A DNA stretch of 64,000 nt, from the NCBI RefSeq assembly GCF_017309075.1, contig NZ_JAEMGS010000003.1, positions 62,001 through 126,000 of the forward strand, given 5' to 3'. The notes beneath the pieces are model-generated. The model did not search any database. It was not told the origin of the DNA and saw nothing but the letters and a program-made list of their open reading frames with translations. Below are positions 29,247 through 41,900 of the stretch, one piece after another. Both the position numbers and the translations under genes were made by a program. The stretch's first letter is position 1, and each line of letters opens with the position of its first letter. This DNA is from Motiliproteus sp. SC1-56. GTDB taxonomy: Bacteria > Pseudomonadota > Gammaproteobacteria > Pseudomonadales > Balneatricaceae.

Positions 29247-29753
29247 ATGCCATTCAAGTACACAGGGTCCATACCTTTCGGCATCGGTAAAGTGGAATGG
29301 ACACCCAGCACCAAGGAAAGAGAGGCGGCCTGGGCGCTGTATGTCGAGTATTCAACACGCATCACCCGGGTGCGGCGCAGCGAGGGGCCTGAAAAAGACT
29401 TCGGATCCGCGCGGCTGGCGATGGACTCGCTCTACGTTTTGCTCAATGCCACCCGCCAGGTGCTGCGAGAGGCGGGCCCCGCCATCGCCGGGAAGCCCGC
29501 ATCCCTGGGGGCAATTACGATCGCGGTGCTGAACCGCAGTGTCCGCAAGCTCCTGGATGAGTTTCACCTGTCGCTTGAAGCGCACGAAGGCAACAGGTCA
29601 TCCGATGTCAGTCGAATCGCCCATGAGCGGAAGTGGGCGCACTACGCGCGTTTCTGGGAAAAAATGATGTGGCTGCAGAAAGGGCTGCAATCCTACCTCA
29701 AGGTCCTTGAGGTGATCGCCGGGGTAAAGCTCGACGCGAAGAAGATGCAGTGA
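29247..29753 (+). CDS. Orphan hypothetical protein of 168 residues
   Basis: No family is recognised. The protein looks soluble, basic and mainly helical, with no signal peptide. Helical stretches run through about 24-45, 55-75, 88-110 and 120-160, and the C-terminus is lysine-rich. AAAGGAG lies 8 bases before the ATG, so it is probably expressed. It stands alone on the plus strand between an antiporter gene with a heptamer array and a minus-strand MAPEG gene, the kind of position where acquired genes are often found, but there is no mobile-element sequence beside it. Confidence 0.6.
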   Translation: MPFKYTGSIPFGIGKVEWTPSTKEREAAWALYVEYSTRITRVRRSEGPEKDFGSARLAMDSLYVLLNATRQVLREAGPAIAGKPASLGAITIAVLNRSVRKLLDEFHLSLEAHEGNRSSDVSRIAHERKWAHYARFWEKMMWLQKGLQSYLKVLEVIAGVKLDAKKMQ

Positions 29754-29814
29754 AGATAGCCCCCCTGCCTGCCGACCCATCACGGCAGAAGCAGACGCCG
29801 AAGATCTGCCCGGG

Positions 29815-30210
29815 CTAGGCCGCCTGCACGGCCACCACGAAGATGTAGACGCAGCACCCCATGCCACCGGAGAACGCCAGGCTGCGCAGGGTCGAGCGGT
29901 CCAGCACATAGAAGAGCGCGTGCAGCAGGCGAAAGCCGACGAACAGCAGGGCCGGCACCGTCAGCTCGTGCAGGTCCACCCCGGCGGCATGGGCGATAAA
30001 GATAGCGACGGTATAGACCACCAGCGACTCCCAGGCGTTTTGTTGGGCCGCCACCACCCGCGCCCCGGCGCCGGTCAGTTGCGCCTGCTGCGCCCGGGGC
30101 TGGGCGTTATCGACACGACCGAACATCTGGGCCCGAAAGTAGTGGCTGAGCCCCGCCAGCAGAATCGGCAGCAGCGAGACGATAAACAGCGTCACCAGCA
30201 CCAAGGGCAT
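29815..30210 (-). CDS. MAPEG-family membrane protein
   Basis: This 131-residue inner-membrane protein has four hydrophobic segments and the MAPEG pattern (R-A-Q-Q-A-Q-L-T-G, N-A-W-E-S-L-V-V-Y-T and F-V-G-F-R-L-L-H-A-L-F-Y). The family includes microsomal glutathione transferases and eicosanoid enzymes; bacterial members are largely untested. The ATG at 30210 has GGAGGAG six bases upstream, while a TTG five codons earlier lies within that ribosome site and is rejected. It starts 20 bases after the glutathione transferase gene, so the pair is probably one glutathione-related operon. Confidence 0.88.
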   Translation of the reverse strand: MPLVLVTLFIVSLLPILLAGLSHYFRAQMFGRVDNAQPRAQQAQLTGAGARVVAAQQNAWESLVVYTVAIFIAHAAGVDLHELTVPALLFVGFRLLHALFYVLDRSTLRSLAFSGGMGCCVYIFVVAVQAA

Positions 30211-30230
30211 CGCACGCTCCTCCAAGTAGG

Positions 30231-30929
30231 CTAGAAGCCCGGCCTGAGCACACCTTCCAGGGCGCCGGCGTAGCTCTTCAGCAGCTCCTCACGCCAGTGG
30301 GCGATGGGGTCGTCCGATTCCAGCAGGGCGGTATCGGAAACGCTGCCGGTCCAGAGAAAGGCGCCCAGCAGCATGAAGTCGGCAAAGCCCACCCCCTGGC
30401 CGGAGAGGAAAGGCTGCAGCTTGAGGGTCTGGCGAACCGGCGCCAGAGCCTGGCGCAGCCGCTGCAACTGCTCCGGGCTCTTGTCCTCAAATGCCTCCAG
30501 GGATACACCGAAGCGCGCCTCCCGGCTCTGGCGGAAGTAGGCCTGATCCTTTTCATCCAGGCAGTTGAGGATATCCATGATCACGATTTTGATCATCGCC
30601 GGGTGGATCACGCCCTCGAGCCAGTGCTTGATAAACAGGGCCTGGCCCTTGCTCATGGGGCTGTCGAACAGCGCCGGTCGGTCCGCGTATACCCGATCCA
30701 GGTAACAGGCGATATTCCAGGAGTCATGGATCACCTGCCCGTTGTCCTCCAGCACCGGCACCGCTCCCTGACCGGAGTGGGCGATGCTGTCCTTCTCGGT
30801 GAAGCGCCAAGAAGCGTGCTGCACCGCCAGCCCCTTGTGTGCCAGCGCCAGCCGAATGCGCCAACAGTAGGGGCTGAACACCTGGTTATCCCGTTTACCG
30901 GCCAGTTCGTAGAGTTTTCTCGCAGACAA
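30231..30929 (-). CDS. Glutathione S-transferase family protein
   Basis: This 232-residue protein has a thioredoxin-like N-terminal domain with K-L-Y-E-L-A-G-K-R-D-N and F-S-P-Y-C-W-R-I-R-L-A-L-A-H-K-G-L, where the serine/cysteine region is the likely glutathione site, followed by an all-helical C-terminal domain. The start is placed at TTG 30929 because relatives begin just before the K-L-Y-E-L strand and GGGAG lies about 10 bases upstream. The longer frame from 30974 adds an unrelated leader. The start remains somewhat uncertain. It lies upstream of the MAPEG gene. Confidence 0.85.
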   Translation of the reverse strand: MSARKLYELAGKRDNQVFSPYCWRIRLALAHKGLAVQHASWRFTEKDSIAHSGQGAVPVLEDNGQVIHDSWNIACYLDRVYADRPALFDSPMSKGQALFIKHWLEGVIHPAMIKIVIMDILNCLDEKDQAYFRQSREARFGVSLEAFEDKSPEQLQRLRQALAPVRQTLKLQPFLSGQGVGFADFMLLGAFLWTGSVSDTALLESDDPIAHWREELLKSYAGALEGVLRPGF

Positions 30930-31219
30930 GGCGCATGTACTCCCAATTGAAATCAACGTGAAGGCGCGGGCCAATCGCCCACCCCCAAGGTCCGAACTCT
31001 AGCAAAGGGTGACGCGGCTGCAAACTGCAAAGCGACCGCGTCCAGCCGCCGGATAATCCCGGGTCCCCCCTCTGCCGTTATTGCCCTTCCCGGGACTGCC
31101 CCCCCCCGGGCGCAGCTTCAGGGGCGCTTCAAGTAAGCACACGCTCACCCGTCTTTGCCCTAGCGCTCGTCGCTGTCACCGGCCACCGCCGGGCCCGTTC
31201 GGATTGCCCCGGGGGCGGG

Positions 31220-31254
31220 TATCCCTTTCAGCCACCCTGGCGCTGAAAGGGATA
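31220..31254 (-). terminator. Hairpin spanning the astB stop codon
   Basis: The 13-base arms TATCCCTTTCAGC and GCTGAAAGGGATA (31220-31232 and 31242-31254) are perfectly complementary around a 9-base loop. The structure includes the last codons and stop of astB. No T-run follows on the minus strand, so it is more likely a 3' stabiliser or Rho-assisted end than a simple intrinsic terminator. Confidence 0.5.
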
Positions 31255-32574
31255 AATCGGCCCCAGTGCCAGGATCTCGGTCAGCTCGCTCAGGGCGGTG
31301 CGCGACTCGTAAAGCAGCTGCGGGTCGGCCAGATCCTTGGGCGCCAGGCGGTCGCGGTAGTGGGTGTCGATCCAGCGGTTGAGGCGGGCGAACAGGGCAT
31401 CGCTCATCAGGGTGGCGGGGTTGGTGGCGGCAAGCTCGGCCTCGTTCAGCACCACCCGCAGGCGCAAGCAGGCGGGACCGCCGCCGTTGCTCATGCTCTG
31501 CTTGAGGTCGAACACCTCGATCTCACTGATCGGGTTGTCCTCCGCCAGGATCGCCTGCAACAGGGACCAGACCCGCGGATTCTCCCGGCACTCCTCGGGC
31601 ACTACCATCAGCATATGGTCATCGTCCAGGCTCAGCAGCTGGGAGTTGAACAGGTAGCTGCCCACGGCCTCGGAGACACTGAGCTGGGCACTGCTGACCT
31701 CGACGATGTGCAGGGGCTCGCCATCGAAGGCCCGCTGCAGATCCCGCTTGACCCGCGCCTGCTCCAGGTAGGCCTGCTCGTGGCAGAGCAGGAGGTTGCG
31801 GTTGCCCACGGCAATCACATCGTTGTGAAACACCCCCGCGTCGATTACCGCCGGGTTCTGCTGGGCGAACACCACCCGGGCGCTGTCCAGGCGGTGGGCG
31901 CGGGCGATGGCCTGGGAAGCCTCCAGGGTCTGCCGGGCCGGGAAACGGCCGGGGCGGGGCTGGCTAAGATCAAACGCATGACGCCCGTAGACGAAGAAGC
32001 CCACCCCCGGCTCGCCGTAGTGGCCGCAGAAGCGGGTGTGGTTGGCGGCGCCCTCGTCACCGAAGTGCTCGATGCCCGGCAACGCCGGATGGTGCTTGAA
32101 ATGGCGATCGCCGGGAAAGGTGGCGGCGAGGATGCGGCCGGTAGTGGCGTGCTCGATGGAGCGGTGAAACTTGTTGGTCAGGTTGGCCGGGGTGAAATGG
32201 ACCCGGCCATCAAGGGCATCGGCGCTGGGGGAGACCGTGGCGGCGTTGGCGGTCCACATGCTGGAGGCCGAGCAGCAGGCCTCCAGAATCCGCGGTGCCT
32301 GGCGGGCGGCGTGGTGCAGCACCTGGGCGTCGCTGCCGCTGAAGCCGAGACGGCGCAGGGTGTGCACGTCGGGACGCTCCTGGGGCGCCAGCACCCCCTG
32401 GACGAAGCCCCGGTCGTGCAGGGCCTTCATCTTCGCCAGCCCCTGCTTTGCTGCCAGCCGCGGGTTGGAGACGCTGGCCTGGCTTTTCTCCGAGGCGACG
32501 TTGCCAAAGGAGAGCCCGGCGTAGTTGTGGGTGGGGCCGACCAGACCGTCAAAGTTGGCTTCAAAGGCTTTCAT
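31228..32574 (-). CDS. astB: N-succinylarginine dihydrolase
   Basis: AstB hydrolyses N2-succinylarginine to N2-succinylornithine, CO2 and two ammonia, the second step of the arginine succinyltransferase pathway. The 448-residue protein begins [18 protein letters not shown]. It carries the catalytic cysteine expected at Cys369 in [11 protein letters not shown], with conserved histidines in [12 protein letters not shown] and V-F-H-N-D-V. It is the last gene of the operon, and a 13-base inverted repeat overlaps its stop codon. Confidence 0.97.
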   Translation of the reverse strand: MKAFEANFDGLVGPTHNYAGLSFGNVASEKSQASVSNPRLAAKQGLAKMKALHDRGFVQGVLAPQERPDVHTLRRLGFSGSDAQVLHHAARQAPRILEACCSASSMWTANAATVSPSADALDGRVHFTPANLTNKFHRSIEHATTGRILAATFPGDRHFKHHPALPGIEHFGDEGAANHTRFCGHYGEPGVGFFVYGRHAFDLSQPRPGRFPARQTLEASQAIARAHRLDSARVVFAQQNPAVIDAGVFHNDVIAVGNRNLLLCHEQAYLEQARVKRDLQRAFDGEPLHIVEVSSAQLSVSEAVGSYLFNSQLLSLDDDHMLMVVPEECRENPRVWSLLQAILAEDNPISEIEVFDLKQSMSNGGGPACLRLRVVLNEAELAATNPATLMSDALFARLNRWIDTHYRDRLAPKDLADPQLLYESRTALSELTEILALGPIYPFQRQGG

Positions 32575-32640
32575 CGCTTGTCCTCGGGGACGACTCCCCT
32601 GCTCCTGTTCTCATTTATTTTCAATCGGTTAAGCCGCTAC

Positions 32641-35137
<2,497 letters not shown>

Positions 35138-35224
35138 GGTGGTGTCCTCAAGATTGCGCGCCGCGGCGCTCGGCCCCGGCGGCGACGTAGTCGGCGGACC
35201 GTTATCCTCCGCCGGCGGTACAAA

Positions 35225-36238
35225 TTAAAAGTTCAGCGGGCAGAAGCGCACCGGGTCGGTCTCGCTCAGACCGAGGGCCTTGGCCAGGGTGGCGCTCGCG
35301 TGGGCATCCCCCGTTGCCAGCGGTGTCAGCAGGCAGCGAAACGCGCCTAGGGCACCGCCGGCCACCAGCCCGGGGCGGCCATCGGCGGCCTCTTCCAGGG
35401 TCTCCAGGGTGGCCGTCACGCTCGTGTTCAACGAGCGGATGCGATCGGTGGACGCCTCCAGGGTGGGGCCGGCATCGAAGATGTCCACGTAGCCGCGGTA
35501 CTCAAACCCCTCCCGCTCCAGCAGCGCCCGCACCGGCGCCACATCCGGGCGCAGCTCGCCGATCGCGGCCTGGGCCGCCGGCGGCAGGAGCGGAACGTAA
35601 ACCGGGTAGCGGGGCATCAGGTCGGCGATAAAGCTCTTTTTCTGAATCCCGGTGAGGTAGTTGGCGCGGGCGTACTCCATGCTGAAGAAGTGGCGCCCCA
35701 GCGACTCCCAGAACGGGGATTGCCCATTGGCGTCCACCATACCCTGCAGTTCCACCAGGGTGCGGTCGGCAAAGCGCTCGCGGTGGGCCGCCATGAACAG
35801 CATCCGGGCCCGGGAGAGCAGTTGCAGGTTGGCGTCCGTACGGTGCGCCGGCGCCAGAAACAGGGTACACAGGCGGCTGGCGCCAGTGTAATCGTGGCAC
35901 AGGTGCAGCGCGGGAATGCGGTTGTGAATCTGCAGCTCGCTGGAGGCGTGCACCAGCTGCTCCACCCGGTAGCTGTAGAAAGGCGCATCCAGCCCCACGG
36001 CGGCGTTGATCCCGCACACGCCGAGCACCTCCCCGGTCTCGCGCTCTTCAAGTACGAAGTGGTAGCTCTGCTCACCGGGTTGGCTCACCTCGGCACGGAG
36101 CGCCTGCTGAGTGGCGCCGATCAGCTCGCTCAGGTGATCGCGGTTGGCAGGGAGGGTCGAAAGGCTGCCGCCGGCCACCACCGCCAGCTGCTCCAGGGCC
36201 TGGATATCGCCAAAATTGACAGGACGTACGACGCGCAT
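35225..36238 (-). CDS. aruF: Arginine/ornithine N-succinyltransferase, alpha-type subunit
   Basis: This is a 337-residue paralogue of the neighbouring succinyltransferase, with the matching phrases V-R-P-V-N-F-G-D-I, L-F-L-A-P-A-H-R and S-L-G-R-H-F-F-S-M-E-Y. By analogy with Pseudomonas AruFG it is the upstream subunit of a heteromeric enzyme. It overlaps the preceding M20 hydrolase gene by one base (TGATG) and is followed by an 87-base gap before aruG. Confidence 0.92.
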   Translation of the reverse strand: MRVVRPVNFGDIQALEQLAVVAGGSLSTLPANRDHLSELIGATQQALRAEVSQPGEQSYHFVLEERETGEVLGVCGINAAVGLDAPFYSYRVEQLVHASSELQIHNRIPALHLCHDYTGASRLCTLFLAPAHRTDANLQLLSRARMLFMAAHRERFADRTLVELQGMVDANGQSPFWESLGRHFFSMEYARANYLTGIQKKSFIADLMPRYPVYVPLLPPAAQAAIGELRPDVAPVRALLEREGFEYRGYVDIFDAGPTLEASTDRIRSLNTSVTATLETLEEAADGRPGLVAGGALGAFRCLLTPLATGDAHASATLAKALGLSETDPVRFCPLNF

Positions 36239-37473
36239 CAGTTTGCCTCCAGCCAGCTCAAATCATCGCTGGCGGCCAGTCGCATCAGCAACAGGGCGCT
36301 GAGCTTCGCCCGGGGCACCAGGCTGTCGGCGAGCAGGTACTCGTCGCCGCTGTGGATCTTGCCCCCCTGCACCCCCAGGGTATCGACGTTGGGCAGCCCG
36401 GCGGCGGCCAGGTTGTTGCCGTCACAGCAGCCACCGGTAGGGTGCCACTGCAGATCAAGCCCCACCGTCAGGCCGCAGTCGCGGGTCAGCTCGAAGAGGC
36501 GCTGGTTAGCCCCGCTCAGCACCTTAGGCTTGCGGGTAAAGCCGCCGTGCAGGCTCAGGTGAATGCCCTCGCGGCGGTTGAGCTGCTCGATCAGCGCGTC
36601 AATCCGGTCGCGGCACCAGGCCTCGTCATCGGGCTGGGCTAGGCGCACGTTGAAGCGCACCAGGGCCGTATCGGGGACCATGTTGACCGCCCCGCCCCCC
36701 TGGATAAAACCGGGGTTGAGGGTCACCCCCTCGCGCTGACCGTTGAGATCGTCCAGGGCGCTGACAAAGTCACAAAGGGCGCGGATGGCGTTGCGTCCCA
36801 GGTGGTGCTCGCGGCCGGCGTGGGCTGCCCGGCCCCGGGCCACCACAGTGAAGTTACCGCTGCCCTTGCGGGCGCCGGCCAGGCTACCGTCGGCAAAACA
36901 GGGCTCGTATACCAGTCCCAGGTGGTTACGCTGGGCGGCTTCGGCCAGCAGCGGCGCGGACGCCGCCGAACCGATCTCCTCGTCGGGGTTCAACAGCACC
37001 TCCCAGCCGATGCGCTCGGCCCAGGGGCTCCGCTCCAGGGCCTCCAACGCCTTGAACATCATCACCAGACCGCCTTTGAGGTCGGCCACGCCGGGCCCGT
37101 TGAGGGTGTTGTCATCCAGCCAGCGGACCTGCTGAAAGTCATGGTCGGGGCCGAACACGGTGTCCAGGTGCCCGCAGAGAAACACCCGCAGGGGGGCATC
37201 GGGGCGCTTACGGATGCGCAGGGCGCGTCCCAGGGGACGGGTTTGAATCTCCCCGTGGGCATCCACCTCCTGGTAGGGGGCGACCTCAATCCACTCCCGC
37301 GCCCCCCCGAGGCCGGCACTGAGCTGATCAAAAGCCCTTCCCACGGCATTGACCCCGTCGGCGTTGAACGAGCCGGAGTTGATGCGGGACAGCGCGATAG
37401 TCGCCTCCAGCATCGGCCGGCGCTTGTCGTCCAGCCAGGCGAGCCAGGGTGTAAAAGGGCAATCGTTGGACAT
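36238..37473 (-). CDS. M20-family amidohydrolase in the AST operon (possible desuccinylase)
   Basis: This 411-residue zinc hydrolase of the M20 (ArgE/DapE/CPG2) family has its metal ligands in place: C-G-H-L-D-T-V-F-G, G-P-G-V-A-D-L-K-G-G-L, N-P-D-E-E-I-G-S, a later acidic Y-E-P, and K-I-H-S-G-D-E-Y near the end. It also has a Peptidase_M20 dimerisation domain (about 200-310). It occupies an AST operon that lacks the usual succinylglutamate desuccinylase astE. Because DapE, an M20 enzyme, removes succinyl groups, I infer that this protein may hydrolyse N-succinylglutamate to glutamate and succinate. It could instead act on an acylated intermediate or another amide. It is coupled to aruF. Confidence 0.85.
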   Translation of the reverse strand: MSNDCPFTPWLAWLDDKRRPMLEATIALSRINSGSFNADGVNAVGRAFDQLSAGLGGAREWIEVAPYQEVDAHGEIQTRPLGRALRIRKRPDAPLRVFLCGHLDTVFGPDHDFQQVRWLDDNTLNGPGVADLKGGLVMMFKALEALERSPWAERIGWEVLLNPDEEIGSAASAPLLAEAAQRNHLGLVYEPCFADGSLAGARKGSGNFTVVARGRAAHAGREHHLGRNAIRALCDFVSALDDLNGQREGVTLNPGFIQGGGAVNMVPDTALVRFNVRLAQPDDEAWCRDRIDALIEQLNRREGIHLSLHGGFTRKPKVLSGANQRLFELTRDCGLTVGLDLQWHPTGGCCDGNNLAAAGLPNVDTLGVQGGKIHSGDEYLLADSLVPRAKLSALLLMRLAASDDLSWLEAN

Positions 37474-37509
37474 GAGGGCTCCTCAAGGAGGTCTTGTTCT
37501 TTTAGAGCC

Positions 37510-37553
37510 TAGTATTTCGTAAAAGCGACGGCAGTACTGTCGTCGATGCGACC
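37510..37553 (-). promoter_or_regulatory. Candidate ArgR-like site upstream of the M20-aruFG-astDB genes
   Basis: On the minus strand CGTCGC-N8-AA-N5 (37530-37510) closely resembles the site upstream of gdhB; both share GTCGCTTT, then GAAAT after three bases. A second GGTCGC lies 23 bases upstream (37553-37548). Overlapping them, 37526-37545 forms a 20-base near-perfect palindrome (arms CGACGGCAGT and ACTGTCGTCG). Confidence 0.5.
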
Positions 37554-37676
37554 CAAAATTTTGCGCTTTGAAAGATATGAAAGAAGAAAAGGGGCGCTAA
37601 CCGGCGGGCGGTTTCGGCTCTTCAGCGGGAGGGAGCTTTCAGCGACCACCGAGCGGGCGCCGCAAGAATCGAGGCT

Positions 37677-37702
37677 GTACCGCGCCTGCCCGGGCGCGGT
37701 AC
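37677..37702 (-). terminator. Ten-bp hairpin between astC and the M20 gene
   Basis: GTACCGCGCC and GGCGCGGTAC (37677-37686, 37693-37702) form a perfect 10-pair GC-rich stem with a 6-base loop, 24 bases after the astC stop. It has no T-run. It may partly terminate or protect the gdhB-astC transcript, separating it from the second half of the pathway. Confidence 0.45.
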
Positions 37703-37725
37703 GGCGAAGGGATGAGGCTTGGCAA

Positions 37726-38964
<1,239 letters not shown>

Positions 38965-38994
38965 TTACCTCGATAACGGGGGCCTTCGGCCCCA

Positions 38995-41900
38995 TTACTG
39001 CAATTGTCCCAGCTCGCGCACCGCGACCGACAGCATGGCCAGGTTGGCCTGCTCCTGACCCTGGATTTCAGCGCAGGTGGCGCGAAACTGCCCCAGAGCC
39101 TGCTGCTGGGCCTGTTGCCACTGGTTGATTCTCTCCTCGACGCTCTGCTCACCCAGCTCCGCCAGCACGCCCTTGCCGGCCCGGGCCAGGGCCCGGTCCA
39201 GCTCATCGCCGAGGGCGGCGCGCGCCTTGCGCTGCCAGAGATCCGGCGCCGGCAGGGCCTGGATCCGCTCGCGGAGCCGATCCAGCCCCAGGTCCCGCTC
39301 GAGCTGCAGGTAGGCCTGGGCCGCCTGAACCACGGGCTGCTCGCACTGGTGCGCCAGGCGCACCATCTCCAGCAGGTGGTAGGCCCGCTCCAGGAAGCTG
39401 AGTCGCTGTACCAGCGCCTCGGGCAGCCCCGCGGCAACCAGCTCCTGCTGCTGCTGTTGCCAGGCGTCGTTGTCCTCGCTCGGCAGCAGGCTGGGGAGCT
39501 GCTCAATGATGTCGCTGACGCCGGTGACATAGACGCCCTGCAGCTCACTCACGCTCAGCGGCTGGCCGTGGGTGCGCAGCAGCCAGAGCACCGAGCGCTC
39601 CAGCAGGTTCTGGATCTTCAGCATCAGGCCGGCAAAGAGGCTGTCGTCCAGTTCCGCCTCCTGCGCCTCCAGGGCCTGCCACAACGGTTCGATGGCAAAG
39701 ATGTCCCGCGCCGCGAAAAAGGCCCGCACCGCGTCGATGGCGCTGCAGCGGGTCTCCTGCTGCAGGTAGTTGATGTAGGTGGAGCCCATGCGGTTGAGCA
39801 CGGCGTTGGTGACGTGGGTCGCCAGCAGCTCCTGGCGCAGGGGGTGCTGCTGCAGACGGGCCCCGTAGTGCTCCTGGATCGGGGTCGGGAAATAGCCCGG
39901 CAGCTCCCGGCTCAGGTCCGGATCGGCGCTGATGCCGGCGTCCACCAACTGGTCAAACAGGGCCAGCTTGGCGTAGGCCAGCAGCACGGCCACCTCCGGC
40001 CGGGTCAGCCCCTCGCCGGCCCGGGCCAGCTCCTCGAGCTGCTCGTCGGCGGGCAGGAACTCCAGCTTGCGCTTGAGCCGTCCCTCCTGCTCCAGGCGCT
40101 GAATCAGCTGGCGGTGATCTCCCATGTGGGCGCTCACCTGGTGCATAGCCAGGCTCAACACCTGGCTCTGCAGCCGGTTGTGACGCAGCACCAGCCCCGC
40201 CACCTCGTCGGTCATGGAGGCCAGCAGCTTGTTGCGCTGCTTCTCGGTCATATCCTGGGCGGCCACCTCCTGGTCGAGCAGGATCTTGAGGTTGACCTCG
40301 TGGTCGGAGGAGTCCACGCCACCGGCGTTGTCGATGGCGTCGGTATTGATCAGCCCCCCCTGGCGGGCGAACTCGATACGACCGAGCTGGGTGCAGCCGA
40401 GATTACCGCCCTCGCCCACCACCTTGACCCGCAGCTCGCGGCCATCCACGCGCAGGCCGTCGTTGGCGCGATCCCCCACCTGCTGGTGGGTCTCGGTGCT
40501 GGCCTTGACATAGGTACCGATGCCGCCGTTCCAGAGCAGGTCCACCGGCGCCTTCAGAATGTGCTGAATCAGCTCGGTGGGGGTCATGCGACGCTGGCGG
40601 ATATCCAGGGCGGCACGGGCCTCGTCACTCAGCTCCACCGACTTGGCGGCGCGGGAGTAAACACCACCGCCCTTTGAGATCAGCGTCTTGTCATAGTCAT
40701 CCCAGGTGGAGCGGGGCAGCTCAAAGAGGCGCTTGCGCTCTTCCCAGCTGCGGGCGGCGTCCGGCTCCGGGTCGATGAAAATATGCTGGTGGTTAAACGC
40801 GGCGACCAGACGGATGTGCTTGGAGAGCAGCATGCCGTTGCCGAACACGTCCCCGCCCATGTCGCCGATGCCGACCACCGTGAAATCCTGGCGCTGGGTA
40901 TCCAGCCCCCGCTCCAGGAACAGTCGCTTGACCGACTCCCAGGCACCGCGGGCGGTAATCCCCATCTTCTTGTGGTCGTAGCCGTTGGCGCCGCCGGAGG
41001 CGAAGGCGTCCCCCAGCCAGAAGCCATACTCCTTGGAGATGCGGTTGGCGATATCGGAAAACGATGCGGTGCCCTTGTCCGCCGCCACCACCAGGTAGGG
41101 GTCGTCCTCGTCATGGCGCACCACCTCGGGGGGCGGGATCACGTCCTCGCCGCTGCGATTGTCGGTGATGTCCAGCAGGCCGCGAATAAAGGTTTCGTAG
41201 CAATGGATGACCTCGGCCTGCACCGCCTCCCGGCTGCTGGTGGGCAGCTGCTTGGCGACGAAACCGCCCTTGGCCCCCACCGGCACGATGACCGCGTTTT
41301 TCACCATCTGCGCCTTCACCAGGCCCAATACCTCAGTACGGAAATCCTCCCGCCGGTCGGACCAGCGCAGCCCGCCCCGGGCGACCTTGCCGCCGCGCAG
41401 GTGGACACCCTCGACCCAGGGGGCGTAGACAAAGATCTCGAAACGGGGGCGCGGCTGGGGCGCGGCGGGAATGCTGTCAGTATCCAGCTTGATCGACAGG
41501 TAGCCCTTGGCCTCACCCTCGTCTGTCTGCTGGTAGAAGTTGGTCCGCAACATGGCCAGCAGCAGGCTCAGGTAGTGGCGCAAAATCCGGTCTTCATCCA
41601 GGTTGTCGACCCCGTCCAGCGCCGATTCCAGGGCCGAGACCAGTTTCTCCTGACGCTCCTGCCGGGGCTGGCGGAAGTGGGGATCAAAGCGGGCCTCGAA
41701 CAACTGAACCAGCTGCCGGGAAATATGGCTGTGCAGTGCCAGGGTGCGCTCCATGGAGGCCTGGCTGAACGGCAGCCCGAGCTGCAGCAGGTACTTGCAG
41801 CAGGCGCGCAATACCAGCACCTGGCGCCAGCTGAGACCGGCGGCGATCACCAGGGCATTGAAGCCGTCGTTCTCCAGTTCCCCCAGGTGCGTGCGCACGA

